Shown here piece by piece: positions 39,477-51,539 of a stretch of DNA of 64,000 nt (position 1 is the stretch's first letter; every line of letters begins with the position of its first letter). Below the pieces are notes generated by a model. The model did no database searches. It saw only the letters and a program-made list of their open reading frames with translations, and was not told where the DNA came from. Origin of the DNA: Ascidia mentula (lineage: Eukaryota; Chordata; Ascidiacea; Phlebobranchia; Ascidiidae); NCBI GenBank assembly GCA_947561715.1, contig OX387202.1:17125001-17189000 (forward strand), written 5' to 3'. A program made the translations under genes and the position numbers.

Positions 39477-42175
39477 ACATCACAGGTCTTATTTTTATTT
39501 CCGAACGTTCACGTGATACCAGATTCCAACGGTTCGAATCGCCTGCTCCTGTCGCCTCCTTGTAATACTTTCCGTTCAGGTTGGAGTAATAACAACTCTT
39601 ATACCACCAAGCTCCATGGAAACTAACAGCACAGTTTCCACCACGTGAATCATGATCTCGGTCATGTGTGGAGAATGGCATCTGATTGTGATATTCCAGC
39701 CGATCAACTATTGGTGCAAATTTTTTTAAAGTTTAGTTTGCGGTTCAGATGTTAACCAGCCAATCACCTTGCATATAATTGAGAGCAGTGAATGTTTAAT
39801 ATATATAGATTTAACGCATTTTGTGAGTAACATAGACAAATGTGCCAATAACGCTATAATTGCGAAACACATTATTTTTTAATTCCAATTTTTAGTATTG
39901 CGTATTCAGACTTCGTAAAAATTTTAGTTCTTGGAGACATTTTTCCATTTATTTGATTCTTTCGGTTTTGGCGGCTAGCGATTTTCACAAATGATAAAAA
40001 AATGTTTATTAACCTCCACACAAGTGATTGGTTCGTATATTTACTTCAAAAGTATAAACGGTCAACAGATGAGGATCTAAAAAGTCTTGTCAGGAGGCAC
40101 GCGACCGGATAATACAAAATATTTTAGCACGCATCCTCATGTGAGTTTTGTAACTCACCCACGATTTAGAGCAGGGGTGCGCACACTGCGGCCGTAAACA
40201 TGCTTTATATTACATTTGTATTGTCGGCCGTGCATTGTAAAAAACCTAACAGGTTTTGCTTGGATGTTTGGCTTATTGAATTGTTCAGTTTTGGTTACAA
40301 AACAAAATAAAATCTTTCATTTTTGTGCAAGAAATATTGGTGAATGTAAAATTTCATTACACTATAAGGGATAAGTAAATGCGAAATTATTAGTTTGGAC
40401 TCACTGGCGACTGTTAGTAAAATAAAGTCTGTGTGATGCGGCCGGTATTAATAAAAAGGCTGTGCGCCCCTGAGTTAGAGACTTTATTAAACCTCCTTTG
40501 TATGAAGCTAATTAGATAAACATGTTTGCTCACTTACCTGCGTCACCAGTGTACCCACCAACAGTCAGACGGTAATTCTCCCCTGATGAACCGATGCTGA
40601 AGTTGCTGTCAAGATGGTACAAATAGGAACTCAAAAACTTGGCACTCAAACGCACGCATGTAGTTACCTGTACTTTGCATAATACTTTGTGTCATCGAAA
40701 TTTTGCAGGTCAACGCGGAGCTCTTGACGTTTCCAACTTGTCAGTTCGTGCATCAGCTCCAAGCCTTAATTAATTAACAAACGTGTTATTTGTTTATGCT
40801 TTTTACAAATGTTGTTGGTGTTTAGAGATGAAAAAGCTGTGCTTGCACTAATGCGCAGCCCAAGATATGACAATCGTGACGACGAGAAAATACTAACACA
40901 TTTACACACAAGCCTATCTACCATTGTTTGTGTTTGAAACTATCGCTGGAGGCACTAAAGAACGAAAACTAATTGGGAGTTGGTAAAATCTAAATCAACA
41001 AAATAAACAATTGATTTAAATGCGGGTAATGCCATTGTCGCAATACCTAACCAAAACTCTCCAGTCAAGGAACCAAATCCATTTTCATATTCTCTCCAGC
41101 CCCGATAAAAATTAGTTGAACCATCAAATCTTTTCTGTACAACCTGAAAATTTAAAAAGAAAAACAAAATTGACATTGTCTTGCGTGGATTTTCGCTTAA
41201 TATTTCCATCGAGCAATTACATGCATCCGTTATGTTGCAATGTTCTTTGCATGTTATAATTAAATTTGAAACGGATACTTTTACAGAAATCGTTTGTATT
41301 TCCTGCAGTAATTAATTAATGGCATCCCGTTCTATTACAGTATCGGTTGCATAACATTACCTTGTTTTTTAAAATAAAATTAATCATTATTTGTCAAACC
41401 ACTACAATTAACCAAATAAAAATATATTTTTTTTCTTAAAAGATAAACTCACTAGCCAACCACCGCCATCAGTTTGCATGTCGCAATATCCTTGGTAAGG
41501 CCGAGGAGAGAATAAATTGTAAACCCCGCTTTGCGTCATTCCGTTTTGCAACGCATCCTTGCAACTGGCGTAAACAAAACGATTCATATCTCCTGCAAAA
41601 TGAAACGTAAGCATTGGTTTTATAGGAATTATGTCCCTTTAACGCAGATACATCTTTACTGATATCGACAACATTGCAATAATAAAAAAAAAACTTTCAC
41701 CAAACCTGACATTACTGTAAGATTGTTCTCCAATTCATCCTGTTTTGATGCTAATTTCACGACAGAAACGTTTACGTCTGTTAAAAGAATAGAATATATT
41801 AAAAATAACCTTAAATCATTTGTGCTTAAGGTTTAAACCAAGTGCCACTAACGCAGTTCCAAAACAAAAGTAAATGTTTTAACTTTAGCAAAACTAAATA
41901 CGTTTAAGTTCAGTTTCCATTGCTTCCATCTTTGCTTCCAATCTCCTGAATTCATCTTCCCAGGTGTTATTGGCACCTGGTTCACCTTTCGGACCCTGGA
42001 CACCATGAGGCCCAACAGCTCCCTTTGGACCCCGTTTTCCAGGAGGACCCGCTGGTCCTGGTATCGGATCTTCGTTGCTTCCTCCACAAGTCAGGATGAC
42101 CTGATTGGCTCTTTGGCACAAGCTTAGAATTGGACAAGTTAGAAAAAGCAGCAGAATGCAGCTGATATTTGCCAT
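39475..42175 (-). CDS. Ficolin-like secreted lectin, copy 1 (7 exons)
   Basis: Predicted 326-residue secreted lectin; ficolins bind sugars or acetyl groups on microbes and feed the lectin complement pathway. Exons on the minus strand: 42175-41902, 41777-41706, 41592-41453, 41143-41047, 40764-40668, 40605-40538, 39707-39475. Every junction is GT-AG and all phases join. Order: hydrophobic signal peptide ([20 protein letters not shown]), about ten Gly-X-Y triplets from [10 protein letters not shown], a short charged neck, then a fibrinogen-related domain with [39 protein letters not shown], the calcium loop [26 protein letters not shown] and C-terminal KIRPVM. The length fits vertebrate ficolins. 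An in-frame TTG start further upstream was rejected because the ATG at 42175 directly precedes the signal peptide. The intron before the last exon holds a hAT-type insertion. The family call is firm; ligand and complement role are inferred. Confidence 0.9.
40172..40472. mobile_element. Non-autonomous hAT-type element in the last ficolin 1 intron
   Basis: The 301-bp element has inverted ends CAGGGGTGCGCACA and TGTGCGCCCCTG. The flanking 8-mers ATTTAGAG and AGTTAGAG match at 7 of 8 positions, as expected of a hAT target-site duplication. There is no transposase frame. It sits in the intron between exons 6 and 7. Confidence 0.85.
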
Positions 42176-42990
42176 CTGAATTTTGAAAGTAGGCCTACAG
42201 AAGTTAAACAAGAAACAACATGAAATGTTACATGCTGATTATTTCAAGTCGGATACAGAAGAATGCATTACAAAAGGAAACTACCCTTTTTATTACAATT
42301 TATCCGCTTGTTGTCCATTTGTGTTTAATTGAGTTGCGCATTTCATTTTTGTATCACTTTTTATTCATCGAAAATTTAGTGTATTTTTTACCCACGACAT
42401 ATGAATGTACAAAACTTAGTAACGTGCAGATAGTTTCACATCACCATCATTACATTGGGTTTTAAGAGTTTTGTTTTAGGTTAGCTGAATTGCGAAACTG
42501 CGTTTCTTCGTCGATTGTTGATTTGATAACTTGGTTGTTTGCAATTGAACTATCTTTTTAGTCGTGTGACCTAAAAACTTAATATTTAACATACAAAAAC
42601 AACTGCACTTCACCCAGATGATTTTAGCGTTTCATATCTTTCGTCACAAACTCCTCACACTACGCAAACATACAACCACCTTTACACAGAGCAAGTATGT
42701 CCCTCTGTCTTGATTTGCAACGAAAAATTAAACACTGTCTATTTTTCTGGCGAAGGCACTGTCAACATTAGCACGTAACCACTTGAGACTCGAGAATTTT
42801 CAACCGATGATGGCATAAGCACTTGCTTAAAAGTTCAAAATATATAAAACAGGGCAAAGTTTACGGACCAGACTCTATATTCTCAGAATCTTATCTAGAT
42901 CTGCAACAATATTTCAAGCTTTCAGACGCTTATATACTTGAGTGTTACATCAGTTTGTCGAAAAACAAAAAAGGCGGTTTGCTGGTAATA
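42176..42990. other. Ficolin 1 upstream region
   Basis: Conserved with 63020-63850. Just before the ATG, the minus strand reads a pyrimidine-rich TTTCTTGTTTAACTTCTGTAG and then 19 bases to the ATG. This resembles a splice acceptor, so an upstream 5' UTR exon or spliced-leader addition is possible. No other gene is visible here. Confidence 0.4.
42841..42848 (+). promoter_or_regulatory. TATATAAA motif upstream of ficolin 1
   Basis: A TATA-like octamer about 670 bases from the ficolin start codon, kept at 63702-63709 in the duplicate. As a plus-strand TATA box it would fire toward the minisatellite, away from the ficolin. Read on the minus strand (TTTATATA) it could also serve the ficolin. No function is shown. 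Confidence 0.25.
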
Positions 42991-42997
42991 TTTGGAT

Positions 42998-43490
42998 CTG
43001 GGAACCGTCAGGTACTTGTGGAAATATTGCTGGGAACCGTCATGTATTTGTGGATATATTGCAGGGAACCGTCAGGTATTTGTGGAAATATTGCTGGGAA
43101 CCGTCGGGTACTTGCGGAAATATTGCTGGGAACCGTCATTTAATTGGGAAATATTGCAGGGAACCGTCATTTAATTGTGGAAATATGGCTGGGAACCGTC
43201 CGGGTATTTGTGGAAATATTGCTGGGAACCGTTAGGTACTTGTGGAAATATTGCTGGGAACCGTCATTTAATTGGGAAATATTGCAGGGCACCGTCAGGT
43301 ACTTGTGGAAATATTGCTGGGAACCGTCATGTATTTGTGGATATATTGCAGGAAACCGTCAGATATTTTTGGAAATATTGCGGGGAACCGTCAGGTACTT
43401 GTGGAAATATTGCAGGGAACCGTCATGTAATTGTGAAAATATGGTTGGGAACCGTAATGTAATTTTGGAAATATTGCTGGAAACTTTTGG
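42998..43490. repeat. 32-bp minisatellite (about 15 copies) next to ficolin 1
   Basis: Unit approximately GGGAACCGTCAGGTACTTGT followed by GGAAATATTGCT, with variants such as GTCATTTAATTG. The unit is 32 bases, so open frames run through it in several frames (42823-43557) without being genes. The same motif occurs as 1 to 2 copies inside each unit A (CCGTCACGCATTTGTGGAAA), so the array probably expanded from there. Confidence 0.9.
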
Positions 43491-43876
43491 GTTCATTAGC
43501 AAAGCCATAAGAAGTTTCTCATTGGAGCTATACAAAAGGTCAAGCCTTGGTAATTAAAATGTGTGTGCAAGCAAAGCAACAGATACGTCAAAACCACTCG
43601 TACAGGATGCAATCAGGACTGGTATCGGCACTCAAACCTCGGAAATAATGTGAAAGACATCGGCAAAAGGCGCAATGTGATTCCATCGAACCAACGTTCT
43701 TCGTATTAATGCAATGGATAAACGGGGAAAACTGCATAATGGTCACTGAATTTAACGCCTCACAAAAAACAAAACAACAGTTTGGTTTGGTACATATGAC
43801 GATGCATAAACACAAAAAAGCCTTCCGGTGTCTCCACGGGGGAAATTACCTCTTACGTGCAAATTTCATGTATTTT
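43491..43876 (+). repeat. Unit A fragment after the minisatellite
   Basis: Begins as the unit A continuation of the minisatellite motif (TTTGGGTTCATTAGCAAAGC) and joins a truncated insertion H at 43877. Confidence 0.8.
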
Positions 43877-44989
43877 GTAACCATTGAATATTTTCACTCG
43901 CATGAGTTAAGATGGTAATTGCTGGGCACTTGCGTGAATTTGAAAATCGTTCGTAGTCATGGCTGACGTAAACATTCATCACACACGTACAACATTAGTG
44001 GCTGGCGGTGCGGTTTTCGATATCGCGGCAAACGGTCGGGTGTTCATACGAGCCGGCGCCATGCCGTGAAGGCGTGATTTTCTCCCTTGCCCCGACTGAT
44101 GGCGGAGTTAAATCTGATTTAACTTTTCCATCAACCTCAGTGATCAGAAGATTGTTTTCGCATGGTATTTGGTTTGTTATGATGAATTTTAGGTGGTTTA
44201 AAGTACTTTTATTTATACATTGAGTGTTTGGTAAATAAATACCAGAAATTAGTTAATAAATGATTATTATTGTTCGCAATGACGCAATAAATTTTTTTTT
44301 GTTATTTTGAAAACGTTTGTTTAAATAAATCTGGTGCATCAGAGCCACAAACCTGGTCATTTTCTGATCCAAAAGTAATAGCAAACTAAATAATGCATTT
44401 GTTTAGAGTCACGCTCTGTACTTGATTATTTTATTGATTTTGAAGTTAAACGTTAACAACAATTTGTCCTATCAACGATTTTACGATACAGAGGTCAAGG
44501 TGTTTTGGTTATTTAAACCGTACTTCGGGTATGAATCCCGCTGTCGCTTCAGACGGTGCGAAAATAATCCGCGAACAACCGCGTCTGTTGTGCAGAAGAG
44601 GGCGTTCCAAAACATATTTTTTCGTGCTGTGATGCAATCAAAACACATTCCCGTGGCTAGGTCAGATATTCTTTATAGAGCGACCATATCTGACCACGTT
44701 TGCGAATTCAAAGTCTCGGGCTTTAGTCATATCTCCCCGACCCATCTTCAACATCATTGCATATGGTTGCGGAAAACAAAAAAACATCACATCCTGCATG
44801 CGAAAATGTCTTTGCTTGTAAGCAGTATCCAAATACTAAAATTGTGTCAGATTGATTTCAATTCGTATTCCGTTTCGTTTTAAGTCTATATATTCTGATT
44901 ATTGCTATTTTTGCATGTTTTCGTGGGTTCGACGAATCCTTGCAGAGAATCCAAGGGCTTTGATGAGGTTGAAAGGTTAAGAACCACTA
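43877..44989 (+). mobile_element. Left-truncated insertion H
   Basis: Enters H internally at TGTAACCATTGAATA after unit A sequence and runs to the intact right end GGTTAAGAACCACTA, followed by ATTGAGGT. The left terminal repeat is missing. Confidence 0.72.
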
Positions 44990-46438
44990 ATTGAGGTTCT
45001 GATACTCAGACAAGAAAGCAATGAAGCGGGAAGTTTTCTGGGGGAATTTTGGGAAAAAGGAACATTGACTTCGTTCTGCGTCTCTCTCGTATTTTAACTG
45101 CATGTCTTGCTCATTTTCGGTCGGAGCTTGGAAGTATGTGTAATGTGTAGTCACAGACTAAACTCACTGCACAACTATATGATTGACTCAAATGTTGCCA
45201 AATCAAAGCTAACAAATATTAATAAAAGAATGGAATTTAAATATTTTAATTATTAGTTTTTTCTTCTATCTCTTTTAATCGAATGTTCACTGGCATCGCA
45301 GTCAAGGCTTGCCACCCAAGCTTGATCAGCCACTGTGGCCCCTATAGGCGCAATGGGTCTTTTGGTCCTGTTGGCTAATAATTGCCTGAATGTCTCTCTG
45401 TAGAATTCACAATGGCAAATACTTTAATTGGAATAACAGTTTATTATCAGGGATTCGGGAATAAATTCCAAGCCCCGGCGAATAGCTTATGGAGTCTCAG
45501 TATTGATGGCCTTGTCACAATGATAATAGAGAATGCAATTGAACATGTAACAGACTGATCTTAACTCAACTTGTAATGCCATGCACTGCGATTTGAAACG
45601 TAAGATCACGTGACATTGCTAGAGCAGCAGCGACACAAAGTGGAAGAGGAAAAAGGGAATGTCACGCAATGACTGTTAAAACTTGTCATTGTCCGCTGCA
45701 ATATTCACATCGCTATATGACTTAAACCTTGGTTTCGTATATGTTAAAGATTTTCCCCGAAAAGTTACGCTCAATATTTTGTAAAGTAGATATGTTCACA
45801 TTTTACACAGCAACAGACGACAGAAAACACACATGGAAATATTTTTGGAAACTGTCACGCATTTGTGGAAATATTGCTGGGAACCTTTGGGTTCATTAAC
45901 TAAGCCACAAGAAGTTTCTCCCAGGATCTATAGAGAAGGTCAAACCTTGGTAATATGTTTGTGCAAGCGAAGCAACAGATTCGCCAAAACCACTCGTACA
46001 GGATGCAATCAGGACTGGTATCGGCACTCAAACCTGGGAAATAATGTCAAAGACGTCGGCAAAAGGCGCAACGTGATTCCATCGAACCAACGTTCTTCGT
46101 ATCAATGCAATGAATAAACGCGGGAAACTGCATAACAGTTACTGAATTTAATGCCTCTCAAAAATAAAACAACATTTTGGTTCGTTACATATATGACGAT
46201 GCATCAACACAAAAAAGCCATCAACTAATTTTTTCGACGCCTCCACCAAGTATACTCCTTCTTACGTGCAAGTTTCATGCATTTTCCTTTACCAAAGAAA
46301 GGGCCCACAATACAGAAGGGAATATACTGGAATAGTGACATTGCTATATTTCTGTGAATCATCAAAAAGTCGATTTATTGGAACTTGGGCATTGCGTAAG
46401 AATGAAAGTTCCACAAAAGATTTCCCAAATATTTAGGT
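44990..46438 (+). repeat. Unit A
   Basis: A complete ~1.45 kb unit lying between two copies of insertion H. Confidence 0.85.
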
Positions 46439-47726
46439 CAGTGGTTCTTAATCTTGGTTAGATCAAACCCCAGGGGTTCGATTTCGACGTTTCAGGTGTT
46501 CGACGAACCTCCAATGATTAACAAAAATCAGCGAACGTTTCAGTCACATTTATCTCTTAAATAGTTTCGCAAGTTAAGTTGGCACGAGGAGGTTGGATTG
46601 TAACCATTGAATACTTTCACTCGCATGAGTAAAGATAGTAATTGCTGGGCACTTGCGTGAATTTGAAAATCGTTCGTAGTCACGACTGTCGTAAACATTC
46701 ATCACACACGTACAACATCAGTGGCTGGCGGTGCGGTTTTCGATATCGCGGCAAACTGCCGGACGTTCATACGTGTCGGCGCCTGCCGTGAAGACGTGAT
46801 TTTCTCCCTTGCAGCGACTGACGGCGGAGTTAAATCTGATTTAACTTTTCCGTCAACCGCAATGCTCGGAAGATTGTTTTCGCATGGTATTTGGTTTGTT
46901 ACGATGAATTTTAGGTGGTCTAAAATACTTTTATTTATACATTAAGTGTTTGGTAAAAAATTACCAGAAATTAATTAATAGATTATTATTGTTGCCAATG
47001 ACGAAATAATTATTTTTTTTTATTTTGAAAACGTTTGTTTAAATAAATCTTGTAGATCAGTACCACAAACCTGGTCATTTTCTGATCCAAAAGTAATAGC
47101 AAACTAAATAATGCATTTGTTTTGAGTCACGCTCTGTACATGATTATTTTATTGATTTTGAAGTTAAACGTTAACAACAATTTGTCCTATCAAACATTTT
47201 ACGACACAGAGGGACAAGGTGTTTTAAATCGCACTTCGGGCATGAATCCCGCTGTCGCTTCAGACGGTGCGCGAAAAATCCGCAGACAACCGCGTCTGTT
47301 GTGCAGAAAAGGGCGTTCCAAAACATATTTTTTCGTGCTGTGATGCAATCAAAACACATTCCCGTGGTTAGGATAAATATGCTTTATAGAGCGACCATAT
47401 CTGGCCACGTATGGTGATGACCCCTATGGAATATTATGCGAATTTAAAATCTGGGACTTTAGTCATCTCTCCCCGACCCATCTTCAACACCATTGCATTC
47501 TGGTTGCGGTAAACAAAAAAACATAACATCCTGCATGCGAAAATGTCTTTGCTTGTACGCAGTATCCAAATACTAAAATTGTGTCAGATTGATTTCAATT
47601 CGTATTCCGTTTCGTTTTAAGTCTATATATTCTAATTATTGCTATTTTTGCATGTTTTCGTGGGTTCGACGAATCCTTGCAGAGAATCCAAGGGCTTCGA
47701 TGAGGTTGAAAGGTTAAGAACCACTA
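46439..47726 (+). mobile_element. Non-autonomous hAT-type insertion H
   Basis: The 1,288-bp copy has ends CAGTGGTTCTTAATC and GGTTAAGAACCACTA. It is flanked by ATTTAGGT (46431-46438) and ATTAAGGT (47727-47734). Confidence 0.82.
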
Positions 47727-47734
47727 ATTAAGGT

Positions 47735-49099
47735 TCTGATACTCAGACAAGAAAGCAACGAAGCGGGAAGTTTTCTTTGGGAATTTTGGGAAAAAGGAAC
47801 ATTGACTTCGTTCTGCGTCTCTCTCGTATTTTAACTGCATGTCTTGCTCTTTTTCGGTGGGAGCTTGGAAGTATGTGTAATGTGTAGTCACAGACTAAAC
47901 TCACTGCACAACTATATGATTGACTCAAATGTTGCCAAATCAAAGGTAACAAATATTAAGAAAATAATGGAATTTAAATATTTTAAATATTAGTTTTTTC
48001 TTCTATCTCTTTTAATTGAATGTTTACTGGCATCGCAGCCAAGGTTTGGCACCCAAGCTTGATCAACCACTGTGGTCCCTGTAGGCGCAATGGGTCTTTT
48101 GGGCCTGTTGGCTAATAATGGCCTGAATGTCTCTCTGTAGAATTCACAATGGCAAATACATTAATTCGAATAACAGTTTATTATCAGGCTTTCGGGAATA
48201 AATTCCCAGCCCCGGCGAATAGCTTATGGAGTCTCAGTATTGATGGCCTTGCCACAATGATAATAGAGAATGCAATTGAACATGTAACAGACTGATCTTA
48301 ACTCAACTTGTAATGCCATGCACTGCGATTTGAAACGTAAAATCACGTGACATTGCTACAGCAGCAGCGACACAATGTTACGCAATGACTGTTAAAACTT
48401 GTCATTGTCCGCTGCAATATCCACATCGCTATATGACTTAAACCTTAGTTTCGTATATGTTTAAGATTTTCCCCGAAAAGTTACGCTCAATATTTTGTAA
48501 AAAAGATATGTTCACATTTTACACAGCAACAGACAATACACATGGAAATATTTTTGGAAACCGTCACGCATTTGTGGAAATATTGCTGGGAACCTTTGGG
48601 TTCATTAGCATAGCCACAAGAAGTTTCTCCCAGGAGCTATAGAGAAGGTCAAACCTTGGTAAGTAATATGTTTGTGCAAGCGAAGCAACAGATTCGCCAA
48701 AACCACTCGTACAGGATGCAATCGTCGGCAAAAGGCGCAATGTGATTCCATCGAACAGACGTTCTTCGTATCAATGCAATGGATAAACACGGAAAACTGC
48801 ATAATGGTAACTGAATTTAATGCCTCACAAAAATAAAACAACATTTTGGTTCGGTACATATATGACGATGCATCAACACAAAAAAGCAATTAACTAATTT
48901 TTTGGACGCCTCCACCAAGTAAATTCCTTCTTAAGTGCAAGTTCATGCATTTTCCTTTACCAAAGAAAGGGCGCACAAAACACAAGGGAATATACTGGAA
49001 TAGTGACATTGCCATATTCATGTAAATCATCAGACAGATCAAGTTATTTCAACTTGGGCATTGTGTAAGAATGAAAGTTCCACAAAAGATTTCCCAAAT
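47735..49099 (+). repeat. Unit A
   Basis: A unit of about 1.4 kb between two H copies. It lacks a short stretch around 48375 and another near 48724 compared with its neighbours. Confidence 0.85.
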
Positions 49100-49107
49100 A
49101 TTTAGGT

Positions 49108-50396
49108 CAGTGGTTCTTAATCTTGGTTAGATCAAACCCCAGTGGTTCGATTTCGACGTTTCAGGGGTTCGACGAAGTTCCAATGATTAACAAAAATCAG
49201 CGAACGTTTCAGTCACATTTTTCTCTTAAATAGTTTCGCAAGTTAAGTTGGCACGAGGAGGTTGGATTGTAACCATTGAATACTTTCACTCGCATGAGTT
49301 AAGATGGTAATTGCTGGGCACTTGCGTGAATTTGAAAATCGTTCGTAGTCATGGCTGACGTAAACATTCATCACACACGTACAACATAAGTGGCTGGCGG
49401 TGCGGTTTTCGATATCGCGGCAAACTGCCGGGCGTTCATACGAGCCGGCGCCATGCCGTGAAGACGTGATTTTCTCCCTTGCAGCGACTGACGGCGGAGT
49501 TAAATCTGCTTTTCCATCAACCTCAGTGACCGGAAGATTGTTTTCGCATGGTATTTGGTTTGATTATGATGAATTTTAGGTGGTTTAAAATACTTTTATT
49601 TATGCATTGAGTGTTTGGTAAAAAAAATACCAGAAATTAATTAATAGATGATTATTATTGTTCGCAATGACGCAATAATTATTTTTTTGTTATTTTGAAA
49701 ACGTTTGTTTAAATAAATCTGGTGCATCAGAGCCACAAACCTGGTCATTTTCTGATCCAAAAGTAACAGCGAACTAAATAATGCATTTGTTTTGAGTCAC
49801 GCTCTGTACATGATTATTTTATTGATTTTGAAGATAAACGTTAACAACAATTTGTCCTATCAAAAATTTTACGACACAGAGGGTCAAGGTGTTTTAAATC
49901 GCACTTAGTGTATGAATCCCGCTGTCGCTTCAGACGGTGCGCGAAAAATCCGCAGACAACCGCGTCTGTTGTGCAGAAGAGGGTGTTCCAAAACATATTT
50001 TTTCGTGCTGTGATGCAATCAAAACACATTCCCGTGGTTAGGATAAGTATGCTTTTTAGAGCGACCATATCTGGCCACGTATGGTGATGACCCCTATGGA
50101 ATATTATGCGAATTTAAAATCTTGGACTTTAGTCATCTCTCCCCGACCCATCTTCAACACCATTGTATTCTGGTTGCGGTAAACAAAAAAACATAACATC
50201 CTGCATGCGAAAATGTCTTTGCTTGTACGCAGTATCCAAATACTAAAATTGTGTCAGATTGATTTCAATTCGTATTCCGTTTCGTTTTAAGTCTATATAT
50301 TCTAATTATTGCTATTTTTGCATGTTTTCGTGGGTTCGACGAATCCTTGCAGAGAATCGAAGGAGTTCGATGAGGTTGAAAGGTTAAGAATCACTA
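49108..50396 (+). mobile_element. Non-autonomous hAT-type insertion H
   Basis: The 1,289-bp copy has ends CAGTGGTTCTTAATC and GGTTAAGAATCACTA. It is flanked by ATTTAGGT (49100-49107) and ATTAAAGT (50397-50404). Confidence 0.82.
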
Positions 50397-51165
50397 ATTA
50401 AAGTTCTGATACTCAGACAAAAAAGCAACGAAGCGGGAAGTTTTCTGGGGGAATTTTGGGAAAAAGGAACGTTGACTTCTTTCCACGTCTCTCTCGTATA
50501 TTAACTGCATGTCTTGCTCTTTTTCGGTGGGAGCTTGGAAGTATGTGTAATGTGTAGTCACAGACTAAACTCACTGCACAACTATATGATTGACTCAAAA
50601 AGGGTAACAAATATTAACAAAATAATGCAATTTAAATATTTTATATAATAGTTTTTTCTTATATATTTTTTTATCAAAATGTTCACTGGCATCGCAGCCA
50701 AGGCTTGGCACCTAAGCTTGATCAACCACTGTGGCTCCTATAGGCGCAACAAATCCTGTGGAGGCGAAAGGCCTGTTGGCCAATAATTGCCTGAATGTTT
50801 CTCTGTAGAATTTACAATGACAAACACTTTAATTCGAATAACATTTTTTTATCAGGCTTTGGGAATAAATTCCAATCCACGGCGAATAGCTCATAGAGAC
50901 TCAGTGTTGATAGTCTTGTTGCATTGATAATAGAGAATGCAATTGAACACGTAACAGACTAATCTTAACTCAACTGGTAATGCCATGCGCTGCGATTTGA
51001 AACGGAATATCACGTGACAATGCTAGTACAGCAGCGACACATAGTGGAAGAGGAAAAAGGGAATGTTAAGCAATGACTGCTAAAATTTGACATTGTCCGC
51101 TGCAATATCCACATCGCTATGTGACTTAAACCTTGGTTTCCTACATAAGTAAGATTTCCCCCGAA
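50397..51165 (+). repeat. Unit A, right-truncated
   Basis: The last unit of the second array. It stops near TTTCCCCCGAAATGTTCGCA, equivalent to the end of the first array at about 37140. Confidence 0.8.
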
Positions 51166-51189
51166 ATGTTCGCAAATGCGTTTGAACGC

Positions 51190-51440
51190 TCAGTATAAGG
51201 TAGGATTGTAGAACATGACCCACTCAAACAATGTAGGATTGACCACACGAATATAGGAGTTTGTTAACGACGGACGAAAGGTCTTCTTTTTAAATGGAAA
51301 ATTCTGCGCAAGTTTGAGTGGGTCATGTTCCACGCCCTATACAGTCTTACTGTCTCTGCAGCGGTAATCGAATCGTGTTGATCTCCGATGGACTCGGTGG
51401 TTGATACGGTTTGGGTATGACAACCTCATCACACGGAGTT
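51190..51440. repeat. Repeat Y, copy 1, with long inverted repeat
   Basis: Contains ATGTAGGATTGACCACACGA and GAGTTTGTTAACGACGGAC, also found at 54370-54620. Here a 22-base arm at 51208-51229 (GTAGAACATGACCCACTC...) pairs with 51312-51333 at all but one position, a MITE-like hairpin. Confidence 0.65.
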
Positions 51441-51539
51441 TTGCGTTTTTGTGTGTGGGTTTTGGAATGGCCACCTAATATTTTTTATTCATTACCGAAC
51501 TTACGCACATAGCAACGAACTTGTTTTGACCTATTTTTT

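Larger units (their letters stand above)
38602..42990. repeat. Segmental duplication, copy 1 (ficolin locus and flanks)
   Basis: This stretch aligns along its length with 59560-63850: a 0.8 kb 3' flank, all ficolin exons and introns, and about 0.8 kb upstream of the start codon. The left breakpoint is near ATGTTACGCAAACCCGTA, matched by ATGTTCCGCGAACCCGTA in the other copy. On the right both copies run straight into the same 32-bp minisatellite. Confidence 0.88.

Noticed and set aside
41894-42211. Upstream start of ficolin 1 giving [17 protein letters not shown]
   Set aside because: The first codon is TTG, not ATG, and this extension would bury the signal peptide; the ATG at 42175 is preferred.
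42823-43557. Overlapping open frames of up to 137 codons with GNIAGNR and WKYCWEPS repeats
   Set aside because: They are readings of the 32-bp minisatellite in shifting frames; the period is not a multiple of three and the same DNA is open in several frames.
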